A stretch of DNA of 64,000 nt from Agromyces cerinus (GTDB lineage: Bacteria; Actinomycetota; Actinomycetes; Actinomycetales; Microbacteriaceae). The notes under the pieces were generated by a model. The model was given only the letters and a program-made list of their open reading frames with translations. It was not told where the DNA came from and searched no databases. The stretch spans positions 620,001 through 684,000 of the forward strand of contig NZ_JAFBCT010000001.1 in the NCBI RefSeq assembly GCF_016907835.1. Reading direction: 5' to 3'. Positions 7,664 to 17,302 of the stretch are shown here, one piece after another. Position 1 is the stretch's first letter; every line of letters starts with the position of its first letter. A program made the position numbers and the translations under genes.

Positions 7664-8971
7664 ATGCGCATCTCCGTCATCGGCTGCGGCTACCTCGGTG
7701 CGGTGCACGCCTCCGCGATGGCCGAACTCGGCCACGACGTGGTCGGCATCGACGTCGACGAGCGCAAGATCGCGGCGCTCGCGGCCGGCCGGCCGGCCTT
7801 CTACGAACCGGGGCTCCCCGAGATCCTCGCGTCGGCGACGGCGAGCGGGCGACTGCGGTTCAGCACCGACATCGCGACCGCAGCAGACGCCGAGGTGCAT
7901 TTCCTCGCCGTCGGCACTCCGCAGTCCGCCGAGACGGGAGCGGCCGACGTCTCCTTCGTCGATGCCGCGTTCGAGGCACTGCTGCCGCACCTGGCCGACG
8001 GTGCGCTGATCGTCGGCAAGAGCACGGTGCCCGTGGGCACGGCCGCCCGCCTCGCCGAACGCCTCGCATCAGCGGCGCCGCACGCCGGCCTCGCGTGGAA
8101 TCCCGAGTTCCTGCGCGAGGGCTTCGCCGTGAAGGACACGCTTTCCCCCGACCGCCTGGTCTACGGCGTCGGGCAGGGAGACGACCACGCGGCATCCGTG
8201 CTCGATCACGTCTATCGTGCCGCGATCGAGGCGGGCACGCCCCGCATCGTCACCGACTATGCCACGGCCGAACTCGTGAAGGTCGCGGCGAACGCCTTCC
8301 TCGCGACGAAGATCAGCTTCATCAACGCGATGTCCGAGATCGCCGATGCCACGGGGGCGGATGTCACGGCGCTCGCCGATGCGATCGGGCACGACGCGCG
8401 CATCGGCCGGCGCTTCCTCAACGCGGGTGTCGGCTTCGGCGGCGGCTGCCTTCCGAAGGACATCCGCGGGTTCATCGCGCGGGCCGAGGAGCTCGGCCTG
8501 GACGACACGCTCGCCTTCCTCGGCGAGGTCGACGAGACCAACCTGCGTCAGCGGCGCCGGGTGGTGGACCTCGCAGTGCAGGACCTCGGCGGTTCCGCTG
8601 CCGGCAAGAAGGTCGCGGTGCTCGGCGTGACGTTCAAGCCCGATTCCGACGACGTGCGCGACTCGCCGGCGCTCGACATCGCGGTCAGCCTCCAGGAGCT
8701 CGGCGCCGAGGTCGTGGTGACCGACCCCGAGGGGCTCGAGAACGCGCTGGCGCGGCGCCCCGACCTCGGTACGGCGTCGACGACGCGGGAGGCCCTGTTC
8801 GGTGCGGATCTCGTGATCCTCGCCACCGAGTGGAACGAGTACCGCGCACTGGATCCCGAGGCCGCCGGACGGCTCGTGGGGGAGCGGCGCATCATCGACG
8901 GGCGCAACGTGCTCGATCCCGCCGTGTGGCGGTCTGCCGGCTGGCAGTACCGCGGCATCGGCCGGCCGTAG
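7664..8971 (+). CDS. ugd: UDP-glucose 6-dehydrogenase
   Basis: A 435-residue nucleotide-sugar dehydrogenase that makes UDP-glucuronate for envelope polysaccharides (UDP-glucose + 2 NAD+). The N-terminal Rossmann motif is GCGYLGAVHA, the substrate region has KSTVPVGT, and the catalytic cysteine lies in GVGFGGGCLPKDIRG. The C-terminal domain has GVTFKPDSDDVRDSPA. The start at 7664 is preceded by GGGAGGA at 7652-7658, and frames extending further upstream would overlap the previous gene. No polysaccharide genes adjoin it in this window. Confidence 0.93.
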   Translation: MRISVIGCGYLGAVHASAMAELGHDVVGIDVDERKIAALAAGRPAFYEPGLPEILASATASGRLRFSTDIATAADAEVHFLAVGTPQSAETGAADVSFVDAAFEALLPHLADGALIVGKSTVPVGTAARLAERLASAAPHAGLAWNPEFLREGFAVKDTLSPDRLVYGVGQGDDHAASVLDHVYRAAIEAGTPRIVTDYATAELVKVAANAFLATKISFINAMSEIADATGADVTALADAIGHDARIGRRFLNAGVGFGGGCLPKDIRGFIARAEELGLDDTLAFLGEVDETNLRQRRRVVDLAVQDLGGSAAGKKVAVLGVTFKPDSDDVRDSPALDIAVSLQELGAEVVVTDPEGLENALARRPDLGTASTTREALFGADLVILATEWNEYRALDPEAAGRLVGERRIIDGRNVLDPAVWRSAGWQYRGIGRP

Positions 8972-9007
8972 CGGCCCTGCGTCGGCCGATCGCCGGCGGA
9001 CATGAGA

Positions 9008-9033
9008 AAACCCCCTCCCGAAGGAGGGGGTTT
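9008..9033. terminator. Bidirectional intrinsic terminator between ugd and tRNA-Pro
   Basis: An 11-bp perfect stem (9008-9018 with 9023-9033, CGAA loop) flanked by A-tract and T-tract. On the minus strand it ends the tRNA-Pro transcript and on the plus strand it can end ugd. Confidence 0.85.
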
Positions 9034-9038
9034 CACCC

Positions 9039-9114
<76 letters not shown>

Positions 9115-9137
9115 GGTGGCCCTTGCGAGCCTCAACA

Positions 9138-9165
9138 AGAATAGCCGATAAATCGAGGCCGTCAG
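9138..9165 (-). promoter_or_regulatory. Probable tRNA-Pro promoter
   Basis: On the minus strand a -35-like CTGACG (9160-9165) and -10 TATTCT (9138-9143) are separated by 16 bp, 24 bp before the mature tRNA 5' end. This fits a housekeeping-sigma promoter. Confidence 0.6.
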
Positions 9166-9217
9166 ACCATCTCGGGCTCGCGATTGGCGACTGCCGCCCC
9201 GACCTGCCCGCGAACGA

Positions 9218-10189
9218 CTATTCGGTGGGCACGAGTGTCAGCAGCGTCGCCTCCGGCGGGCAGGCGAAGCGCACCGGAGCGTAGATCGACGTGCCGAGGC
9301 CCGCCGAGACGTTCAGGAACGCCGACCGCAGTCCGTGGCGCCAGACGCTGAGGCCCTTGACCTGGTCGCGCGGGATGTCGCAGTTGGTGACGAGCGCGCC
9401 GAAGCCCGGCACGCACACCTGGCCGCCGTGCGTGTGCCCCGCGAGCATGAGCTGGGCGCCGTGGTTCACGAACGAGTTGAGCACGCGCTGGTACGGCGCG
9501 TGGGCGACGCCGACGGTCACGGTGGGGCGGACGACAGCGGATGCCTCGTCGGGCCACGTCTCATCGCCGAGCGGGTCTTCGGCGCGCAACTCATCGATCG
9601 CCGCGGTGATGAGGTCGAGGCGGTCGTAGCCCTTGTGCGGGTCGTCGACACCGAAGAACTCGAAATGGGTGCCGCGCAGGTCGAGCGCGGTCGCGGTGTT
9701 GTCGAGGTCGTGCCAGCCGAGCTCGTCGAAGAAGGCGTGCAGCGCGCCGATGTCGATCGGCTTGGCGCGACGGCCGAGGCGTGACGGACCGGAGAAGTAG
9801 GCGAACGGGTTCTTCAGCAACGGGCCGAAGTAGTCGTTCGAACCGTTGACGAACACCCCGGGCACGCCGCGGAACGGCTCGAGTGCCCGACGGACTCCCT
9901 CGATGCCGCGTTCATGTCCGAGGTTGTCGCCGGTGTCGACGACGAGATCGGGCTGCAGCGCGGCGAGGCTCCGCACCCACTCCTGCTTGTCGCGCTGCCA
10001 TGGGGCCATGTGCAGGTCGGAGAGGTGCAGCACGCGGATCGGCTCGGCGCCCGGCGGAAGCACGGGCACATCCACTCGGCGGAGAGTCCAGCGCGTGCGC
10101 TCGACCAGTGAGCCGTAGGCGAAGGCGGCGACGCCCGCCGCGCCGATCGCCAGTGCGATCCGCGCGACGGGCGTCAAGCGGGCGGTCAA
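9218..10189 (-). CDS. Membrane-anchored metallophosphoesterase
   Basis: A 323-residue calcineurin-type phosphoesterase. It has an N-terminal hydrophobic anchor (IALAIGAAGVAAFAYGSLV) and then metal-ligand motifs HLSDLHM, VDTGDN, NGSNDYF (in place of the usual GNHD) and the C-terminal AGHTHGGQ. The start is TTG at 10189, overlapping the stop of the penicillin-binding protein gene by TTGA, so the two are translationally coupled. The same pair (ponA2 followed by a metallophosphoesterase) occurs in mycobacteria. An envelope-related substrate such as a lipid or nucleotide is inferred. The Asn-Asp change in the third motif is worth noting, but Asn and Asp ligands both remain. Confidence 0.85.
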   Translation of the reverse strand: MTARLTPVARIALAIGAAGVAAFAYGSLVERTRWTLRRVDVPVLPPGAEPIRVLHLSDLHMAPWQRDKQEWVRSLAALQPDLVVDTGDNLGHERGIEGVRRALEPFRGVPGVFVNGSNDYFGPLLKNPFAYFSGPSRLGRRAKPIDIGALHAFFDELGWHDLDNTATALDLRGTHFEFFGVDDPHKGYDRLDLITAAIDELRAEDPLGDETWPDEASAVVRPTVTVGVAHAPYQRVLNSFVNHGAQLMLAGHTHGGQVCVPGFGALVTNCDIPRDQVKGLSVWRHGLRSAFLNVSAGLGTSIYAPVRFACPPEATLLTLVPTE

Positions 10190-12813
10190 CCGTCGCCCGG
10201 TGAGTTGCCGCCGCCGCCGTCTTCGAGACGGCCGACCACGATCGTCACCTTCGAACCGGCCTTGGCGTTCTCACCGGACCCCGGCGACTGCGAGATCACG
10301 AATCCGACCTTGGTCGGGTCGTTCGTGTCCTCCTCGTTCCGCTCGACACGGAAGCCGGCCGCCGAGAGGGCGGCTTCGGCCAGGTCGGCCTGCATGCCGG
10401 TCACGTCGGGGACACCCGACTGATTGCCGCGGCTGGTCTTCAGCGAGATCGTCGAGCCGCGCGGAGCCTGGCCGGAGGCCGACTGGCTTCCGATCGTGCC
10501 CTTCGGCTGCGACGAATCGACCTCGCCGTCCATGGTCCAGCCGAATCCGGCCTGCTCGAGCGCCTTCTGGGCCGCCTCGGGAGCGAGGCCGAGCACGCTC
10601 GGCACGGCTGCCATCGGGGTCGACAGGTACTCCTGCTTCGGCTCGGGGAAGTCCGAGCCGGGGTACTTGCGGTTCGCGACGTCCATGATGCGCGGCCAGA
10701 TGTTGTGACGCAGCGATGCGGCCTGTCCGGCGTCGAAGTAGGTGTCACGCAGGTTGACGAACCCGGTGACGTTGTAGACGCCGACGACCGTCGCCACCTT
10801 CGACGATGCGCCGCTCATCCAGGTCGCCCAGGCATCGTCGGTGGTACCCGTCTTGCCGATCATCGGGGTGTCGGAGGTGTCCATGTACTGGCGCGAGGAT
10901 CGGCCGGTGCCGTCGGTCATCACGCGCTGCAGCGCGTAGTTCATGCCGGCCGCCACATCGGCGGTGACCGCCTGCGTGCACGTCGACTTCGGCACCTCGA
11001 CCGGCTCACCGTCCGCCTCGGTGATGCTGTCGATCGCGATCGGCGTGCACGACTTGCCGCCGCCCGCGACGGCAGCGAACGCCGTCGCCATCGAGATCGG
11101 TGCGACCTCTTCGGTGCCGAGCACGGCGGAGGGGCCGAACGGGATCCGATCGCCGTTCTCGTCGACGCCTTCACCGAGCGGCTTGCCGTCGGCACGGCCG
11201 GCGCTCATGAGGCCACTCGCGGTCTTCTTGATGCCGCAGAGGTCGAGCTGCTTCGCCATCGCCACGAACCCGGTGTTCTGGGAGGTCACGGTGTTGTACA
11301 GGGCGGTCTGGAACCCGCCGCTGTTGCCCTCGTCATTGCGCGGGTCCCAGTCGCCGGCGTCCTTCGGGCCGTCGCAGCTGTCTTGGAAGGTGCCCCAGTT
11401 CGAGCGCTTCTTCGCATCGACGCTCTCGTTGACCGAGTGCCCCTCGTTCAGCCATTGGCCGAGCGTGAAGATCTTGAACGTCGATCCGGGCTGGAATCCG
11501 TGGGAACTGCCGTAGTCGATCGACGCGTTGTAGTTGACGGCGTCGTACCCGTCGCCGGACACGTCGGGATCGACGTTGTATACCGTGTTCTGCGCCATCG
11601 CGAGGATGCGCCCGGTGCCGACCTCGACCGAGACGGCGGACCCGCCGATGTTGATGCCCTCCGCCGACGTCGGCACGTTGTCGTGCACCGCCTTGTAGGA
11701 CTCGGACTGCATCTCCATGTCGATCGTCGTGTAGATGTCGAGACCACCGCGCTCGAGCATGCGAGCACCCTCGTTGACGTCTTTGGTCTCGGGGTCGTCG
11801 AGCTTGTTCTTGATCTCCCACGTCACGTAGTCGCAGAAGTACGCGTAGACCTTGGATGCCTGGCAGCCGCTCGACGGCTCGGTGATCTTCGGGGCCACGG
11901 GCTCGGCGACGGCCGCGTCGTATGCCTCTTGGGTGACCTTCTTCTCGTCGAGCATCTTCTTCAGGATGTAGTCGCGACGCTCCTTGTTGCGTGCGTACGG
12001 CACGGTCTCGCCGTCGACGACCGTCGCGGCGCCGTTGAGCTCGTCGTCGGGGTAGTCGAGGCGGAACTCCTCGGGGCTGTTGACGATCGCGATGAGGCTC
12101 GCCGCCTGGGCGAGCGAGAGGTCTTTCGCGTTCGTGCCGAAGTAGTAGGACGCGGCGGTCTGCACGCCGTAGATCTGTCCGCCGAACCCGGCGATGTTGA
12201 GGTAGCCCCGGAGGATCTCGTCCTTCGGGTACTCCTTCTCGACGGCGATCGCGTAGCGCATCTCCTTGAGCTTGCGGTCGACCGAGGTGCGGGTGTGCTT
12301 CTCCCACGCCTCGGTGCGCTCCTCGTCGGTCGTCGCCTTCGCCATGTCGTTCGCGACGAGCACGTTCTTCACGTACTGCTGGGTGATCGAGGAGCCACCC
12401 TGGGTGCCCTTGTCGAGCACGGTGCTGAGTGCGCCGCGCACGGTGCCCGCGATGTCGATGCCGCCGTGGTCGTAGAACCTCGGGTCCTCACCGGCGATCG
12501 CGGCATCCTTCAGGTACTGCGAGATGTAGTCGAACGCCACCTCTTCGCGGTTGTCGTCGTAGAACCACGCCATCGGCGACGGCGTGCCGTCGGGCTTCAT
12601 CGCATAGATCGTGGACTTCTGCGCGAGCTCGCCGATCTCGAGGTACCCGGGCAGGTTCTCGAACATCGTGATGCTGTTGTTCGCGGCCATGCCGGTGACG
12701 GCGAGGGCCGGAGTCACTGCGGCGGTGACGAGCACGCCGGCGAGAGCGCTCATGCCGACGAAGCCGAGGATTCCGGCGCCGACGTCGCTCATCGTACGTT
12801 TTTGGGCAGACAT
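10186..12813 (-). CDS. Bifunctional class A penicillin-binding protein with PASTA domains
   Basis: An 875-residue peptidoglycan synthase resembling PonA2. A membrane anchor spans about residues 10-40. The GT51 transglycosylase domain carries EDPRFYDHGGID with catalytic Glu109, and GGSSITQQYVKN. The transpeptidase domain has Ser444 in PGSTFKIF, SQN as the second motif and GKTGTTDDA as the KTG motif. Two C-terminal PASTA domains (starting VPSVLGLAPE and VPDVTGMQAD) sense peptidoglycan fragments or lipid II, and a Gly-rich tail follows. I chose ATG 12813 (MSAQKRTMSD); a TTG at 12843 would add ten residues. The metallophosphoesterase gene follows in overlap. Confidence 0.93.
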   Translation of the reverse strand: MSAQKRTMSDVGAGILGFVGMSALAGVLVTAAVTPALAVTGMAANNSITMFENLPGYLEIGELAQKSTIYAMKPDGTPSPMAWFYDDNREEVAFDYISQYLKDAAIAGEDPRFYDHGGIDIAGTVRGALSTVLDKGTQGGSSITQQYVKNVLVANDMAKATTDEERTEAWEKHTRTSVDRKLKEMRYAIAVEKEYPKDEILRGYLNIAGFGGQIYGVQTAASYYFGTNAKDLSLAQAASLIAIVNSPEEFRLDYPDDELNGAATVVDGETVPYARNKERRDYILKKMLDEKKVTQEAYDAAVAEPVAPKITEPSSGCQASKVYAYFCDYVTWEIKNKLDDPETKDVNEGARMLERGGLDIYTTIDMEMQSESYKAVHDNVPTSAEGINIGGSAVSVEVGTGRILAMAQNTVYNVDPDVSGDGYDAVNYNASIDYGSSHGFQPGSTFKIFTLGQWLNEGHSVNESVDAKKRSNWGTFQDSCDGPKDAGDWDPRNDEGNSGGFQTALYNTVTSQNTGFVAMAKQLDLCGIKKTASGLMSAGRADGKPLGEGVDENGDRIPFGPSAVLGTEEVAPISMATAFAAVAGGGKSCTPIAIDSITEADGEPVEVPKSTCTQAVTADVAAGMNYALQRVMTDGTGRSSRQYMDTSDTPMIGKTGTTDDAWATWMSGASSKVATVVGVYNVTGFVNLRDTYFDAGQAASLRHNIWPRIMDVANRKYPGSDFPEPKQEYLSTPMAAVPSVLGLAPEAAQKALEQAGFGWTMDGEVDSSQPKGTIGSQSASGQAPRGSTISLKTSRGNQSGVPDVTGMQADLAEAALSAAGFRVERNEEDTNDPTKVGFVISQSPGSGENAKAGSKVTIVVGRLEDGGGGNSPGDG

Positions 12814-12976
12814 ATAGTGGAGCTTAACGGAGAAGGCTGACAAATCCCGCTATGCAGGCTGAACGTTGCATCGTGGCGGAGGCGCGCCGAAGTACGCGAA
12901 TCCCGCGCTCCGTTCGGCCACGTCGCGGCATTCGGCCGCGGCTCGGTCGACACAGGCACCACAGAGACGAGGAACC

Positions 12977-13204
12977 ATGACGACCTGGGAGTACATCACC
13001 ACTCCGCTGCTCATCCACAACACCGCGGCGATCCTGAACAACTGGGGCTCCGAGGGATGGGAGCTCGTGCAGATCGTGCAGGGCCCCGAGGGCGGCCTCG
13101 TCGCCTACCTGAAGCGTCCCACCGGCGGCGAGTCGTCGGCCGCGGCATCCGCTGGAGCCGCGGCCGCAGCGCAGGCGGCCAAGCAGTTCGAGGGACAGGC
13201 CTGA
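12977..13204 (+). CDS. Small DUF4177-type protein
   Basis: A 75-residue protein beginning MTTWEYITTPLLIHNTAAIL, with the DUF4177 pattern WEY, NNWGSEGWELV and a C-terminal Ala-rich tail. It has no cysteine motif or membrane helix and its function is unknown. Its stop overlaps the RidA start (TGATG), so the two are co-translated. A small protein of this kind next to a RidA-like gene and ponA2 also occurs in mycobacteria (recalled context around Rv3678c-Rv3683). RBS-like GAGGAA lies just upstream. Confidence 0.75.
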   Translation: MTTWEYITTPLLIHNTAAILNNWGSEGWELVQIVQGPEGGLVAYLKRPTGGESSAAASAGAAAAAQAAKQFEGQA

Positions 13205-13674
13205 TGGCCGCCGTCGAGGCGCGTCTGGCCGAGCTCGGCATCGAACTGCCCGAGGTCGCGCCGCCCGTCGCCGCATACGTGCCGGCCGTCGTCACCGGCG
13301 CCCACGTCTACACCTCGGGCCAGCTGCCCTTCACCGCGGGCGCCCTGCCGGCGACCGGCAAGGTCGGCGACGGTCACGGGCTCGTGCCGGCCGACGACGC
13401 GAAGGCCTACGCCCGCACGTGCGTGCTCAACGCCCTCGCTGCCGTGCGCGCCGAGATCGGATCGCTCGACCGGGTCACCCGCATCGTGAAGCTCGTCGGC
13501 TTCGTGGCATCCGACCCGTCGTTCACCGGCCAGCCGGGAGTCATCAACGGCGCATCCGAGGTGCTCGGCGAGATCTTCGGCGACGCGGGTCGCCACGCCC
13601 GCTCGGCGGTCGGCGTCGCGGTGCTGCCGCTCGACTCGCCGGTCGAGCTCGAACTGGTGGTCGAGTTCGCCTAG
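13204..13674 (+). CDS. ridA: RidA/YjgF-family protein
   Basis: A 156-residue member of the RidA (YjgF/YER057c/UK114) family. Canonical members hydrolyse reactive enamine/imine intermediates released by PLP enzymes. It begins EARLAELGIELPEVAPPVAAYVPAV, has the conserved YTSGQLPF and a C-terminal half with NGASEVLGEIFGDAGRHARSAVGVAVLPL. The Arg of GRHARSAVG occupies the usual substrate-carboxylate position. This longer actinobacterial subgroup (Rv3678c-like) is divergent from E. coli RidA, so the deaminase role is plausible rather than certain. Confidence 0.85.
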   Translation: MAAVEARLAELGIELPEVAPPVAAYVPAVVTGAHVYTSGQLPFTAGALPATGKVGDGHGLVPADDAKAYARTCVLNALAAVRAEIGSLDRVTRIVKLVGFVASDPSFTGQPGVINGASEVLGEIFGDAGRHARSAVGVAVLPLDSPVELELVVEFA

Positions 13675-13690
13675 TCGAACTCCGCCACGA

Positions 13691-13736
13691 ACGACGGATG
13701 CCGCGTCGGGATCGATCCCGACGCGGCATCCGTCGT
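13691..13736. terminator. Bidirectional terminator between ridA and acsA
   Basis: Two perfect 20-bp arms (13691-13710 and 13717-13736) surround ATCGAT, so the whole 46 bp is a perfect palindrome between two convergent genes. The arms contain CGGATGCCGCG and CGCGGCATCCG. There is no marked T-tract. Confidence 0.75.
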
Positions 13737-13753
13737 CTCAGGGCCGGTGAGGC

Positions 13754-15706
<1,953 letters not shown>

Positions 15707-15904
15707 GGTTCTTCAGTCGCTCCTTCGCGAGTGTTCTTCGGATGGGTCGCCTGCCCCACGCAGCACACTACCCGCCGCTCCGATCCGCTGAGGAATCGTG
15801 TCGTCCTGTAGCGTCGCAGAGCGGTTTTCGAGCCGAACGGCGCGCGTTCCTGTGCCCAAGCGCAGAGAATTCTGTGTGTCGGCACAAATGAGGACAGAAA
15901 ATAC

Positions 15905-15932
15905 TTGCGCATCCTTCTGCAGGCCGTATGCT
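15905..15932 (+). promoter_or_regulatory. Promoter of the 6C RNA
   Basis: A -35-like TTGCGC (15905-15910) and -10 TATGCT (15927-15932) are spaced by 16 bp, giving a predicted start near 15939, about 25 nt before the first C-loop hairpin. Confidence 0.6.
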
Positions 15933-15938
15933 GAGTAC

Positions 15939-16050
15939 CGCCCGAACACTCGTTTCGTGGCCTGCAGCGCTCGTGATTCCCCCCAATCCTTGCGCTGCCG
16001 AGGCGGCACCTGTTCCCCCCAATGGGTGCCGCCCCCTTTCGTTAATTGGC
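15939..16050 (+). ncRNA. 6C RNA (two stem-loops each with a C6 loop)
   Basis: Two adjacent hairpins each expose a run of six C followed by AAT. Hairpin 1 has arms GCAGCGC (15964-15970) and GCGCTGC (15992-15998). Hairpin 2 has arms GGCGGCACC (16002-16010) and GGTGCCGCC (16025-16033). Both loops contain TTCCCCCCAAT. This is the defining architecture of the actinobacterial 6C RNA, a trans-acting sRNA whose C-rich loops pair with G-rich Shine-Dalgarno regions. In M. tuberculosis it lies by the same pilus locus (recalled). The 5' end comes from the predicted promoter; the 3' end may be near 16050 or at the next hairpin (16083-16113). It sits in the 465-nt gene-free gap between acsA and tadA. Confidence 0.85.
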
Positions 16051-16082
16051 AGCGCGCGTTCTGCGCTGCGGCCCGATCGAGT

Positions 16083-16113
16083 CCTCCTCCACAACGATGT
16101 GGGGGAGGCTCTT
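16083..16113 (+). terminator. Hairpin with CTCTTT tail after 6C RNA
   Basis: An 11-bp stem with one G-T pair (16083-16093 with 16098-16108, loop ACGA) followed by CTCTTTCC. It could end the 6C transcript or attenuate readthrough into tadA. Its 3' arm contains five Gs that could also pair with the C6 loops. Confidence 0.55.
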
Positions 16114-16171
16114 TCCGTCTCAGGGGTCGAACGGATGCCGCGGGGCCTGTTCCGTTTCCTACGCTCGCGAC

Positions 16172-17302
16172 ATGTCCCATCCCTTCGTGGCGTCGCCGTC
16201 CTGGCAGCAGGAGCCGCTCGTGCCACCCTCCGTCGAGCGCGCATTCGGGCCGCGCGAGCGCGACACGTCGTGGTCGCCGGCCGAGTCGCCGGTCGTCCGC
16301 CCGCATGGTGAGGCGAGGCTCGGCCGCGATGCCGGAGCGACCGGCGGCTCCGTGTCGGCCGAAGCGACACGACGCCCCGGCGCAGACCTGTCGCTGCTCG
16401 GTCCGCTCGAGGTGTTCGCCGTCGACGGGCCGGTCACCGATCTCTTCGTGAACGGAGACCGCGGCCTCTGGATCGATCGCGGCGCCGGTGCCGAGCGGGA
16501 GCCCGGCTGGACGGCCGACGAAGCCGAAGTTCGTGCGCTCGCCGTGCAGCTCATCGCCCGGGGCGGGCGCCACATCGACGAGGCGACGCCCGCGGTCGAT
16601 GTGCGTCTGGGGGCCGGCATCCGGGTGCACGCGGTGCTGCCGCCGGTGTCGTCGACCGGCACGACCATCTCGGTGCGCGTGCCACGGGCGGGCGGGTTCT
16701 CGCTCGCCGCGCTCGCGCGGGCGGGCATGATCGACCCGTCGCAGGAGTCGACGCTGCGCGCTGCGGTCGCCGCCCGCAAGAACCTCCTCGTGACGGGCGC
16801 CGGTGGCACCGGCAAGACGACCCTCCTCGCCGCACTCCTCGCCGAGGCTCCCGAGCGCGAGCGGCTCGTCGTCATCGAAGACGTCGCCGAACTGCAGGTC
16901 GATCATCCGCACGTGGTCTCGCTCGAGGCGCGGCAGGCCAACCTCGAGGGCACGGGCAGGGTCGGGCTCGACGCGCTGCTCCGGGAGGCGCTGCGCATGC
17001 GCCCCGATCGTCTCGTCGTCGGCGAGTGCCGCGGCGCCGAACTCCGAGAACTCCTCGCCGCGCTCAACACCGGCCACGACGGCGGCGCGGGCACGCTGCA
17101 CGCGAACTCGCTCGCCGACGTCCCGGCCCGGCTCGAGGCGCTCGGCGCGATCGCAGGCCTCTCGCCCGATGCCCTCGCGCGGCAGACAGTGAGCGCCTTC
17201 GATCTCGTGCTCCATCTCGAGCGGGTCGACGGACGGCGCCGACTCGCGCAGATGGGCCGGTTCGAGCAGCACGACGACCGCCTCGCGGTCGAGGCGACAT
17301 GA
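16172..17302 (+). CDS. tadA: TadA/CpaF-type pilus assembly ATPase
   Basis: A 376-residue secretion ATPase that powers assembly of Flp/Tad pili. The ATPase core has Walker A GAGGTGKTTL, Walker B region RLVVIEDVAEL, the Asp-box-like LRMRPDRLVVGE and the His box GHDGGAGTLHANS. The N-terminal ~60 residues are variable. The start at 16172 has no Shine-Dalgarno, but TACGCT (16160-16165) seven bases before could be a -10 for a leaderless transcript. It overlaps the next gene by ATGA. No TadZ-like gene precedes it, and the 6C RNA takes that place. Confidence 0.88.
   Translation: MSHPFVASPSWQQEPLVPPSVERAFGPRERDTSWSPAESPVVRPHGEARLGRDAGATGGSVSAEATRRPGADLSLLGPLEVFAVDGPVTDLFVNGDRGLWIDRGAGAEREPGWTADEAEVRALAVQLIARGGRHIDEATPAVDVRLGAGIRVHAVLPPVSSTGTTISVRVPRAGGFSLAALARAGMIDPSQESTLRAAVAARKNLLVTGAGGTGKTTLLAALLAEAPERERLVVIEDVAELQVDHPHVVSLEARQANLEGTGRVGLDALLREALRMRPDRLVVGECRGAELRELLAALNTGHDGGAGTLHANSLADVPARLEALGAIAGLSPDALARQTVSAFDLVLHLERVDGRRRLAQMGRFEQHDDRLAVEAT

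Noticed and set aside
10705..12840. 711-codon plus-strand frame opposite the penicillin-binding protein gene
   Set aside because: It is an antisense shadow of a clear PBP and has a Arg/Val/Asp-rich composition with no motif.
12850..13041. Minus-strand frame with CGAC and a later Cys, reminiscent of a WhiB protein expected at this locus
   Set aside because: Cysteine spacing does not fit CX2CX5C, and the frame is antisense to the DUF4177 gene start.
15943..15957. CGAACACTCGTTTCG near the 6C RNA start as a possible LexA box
   Set aside because: The spacing and the second half-site do not match TCGAAC-N4-GTTCGA.
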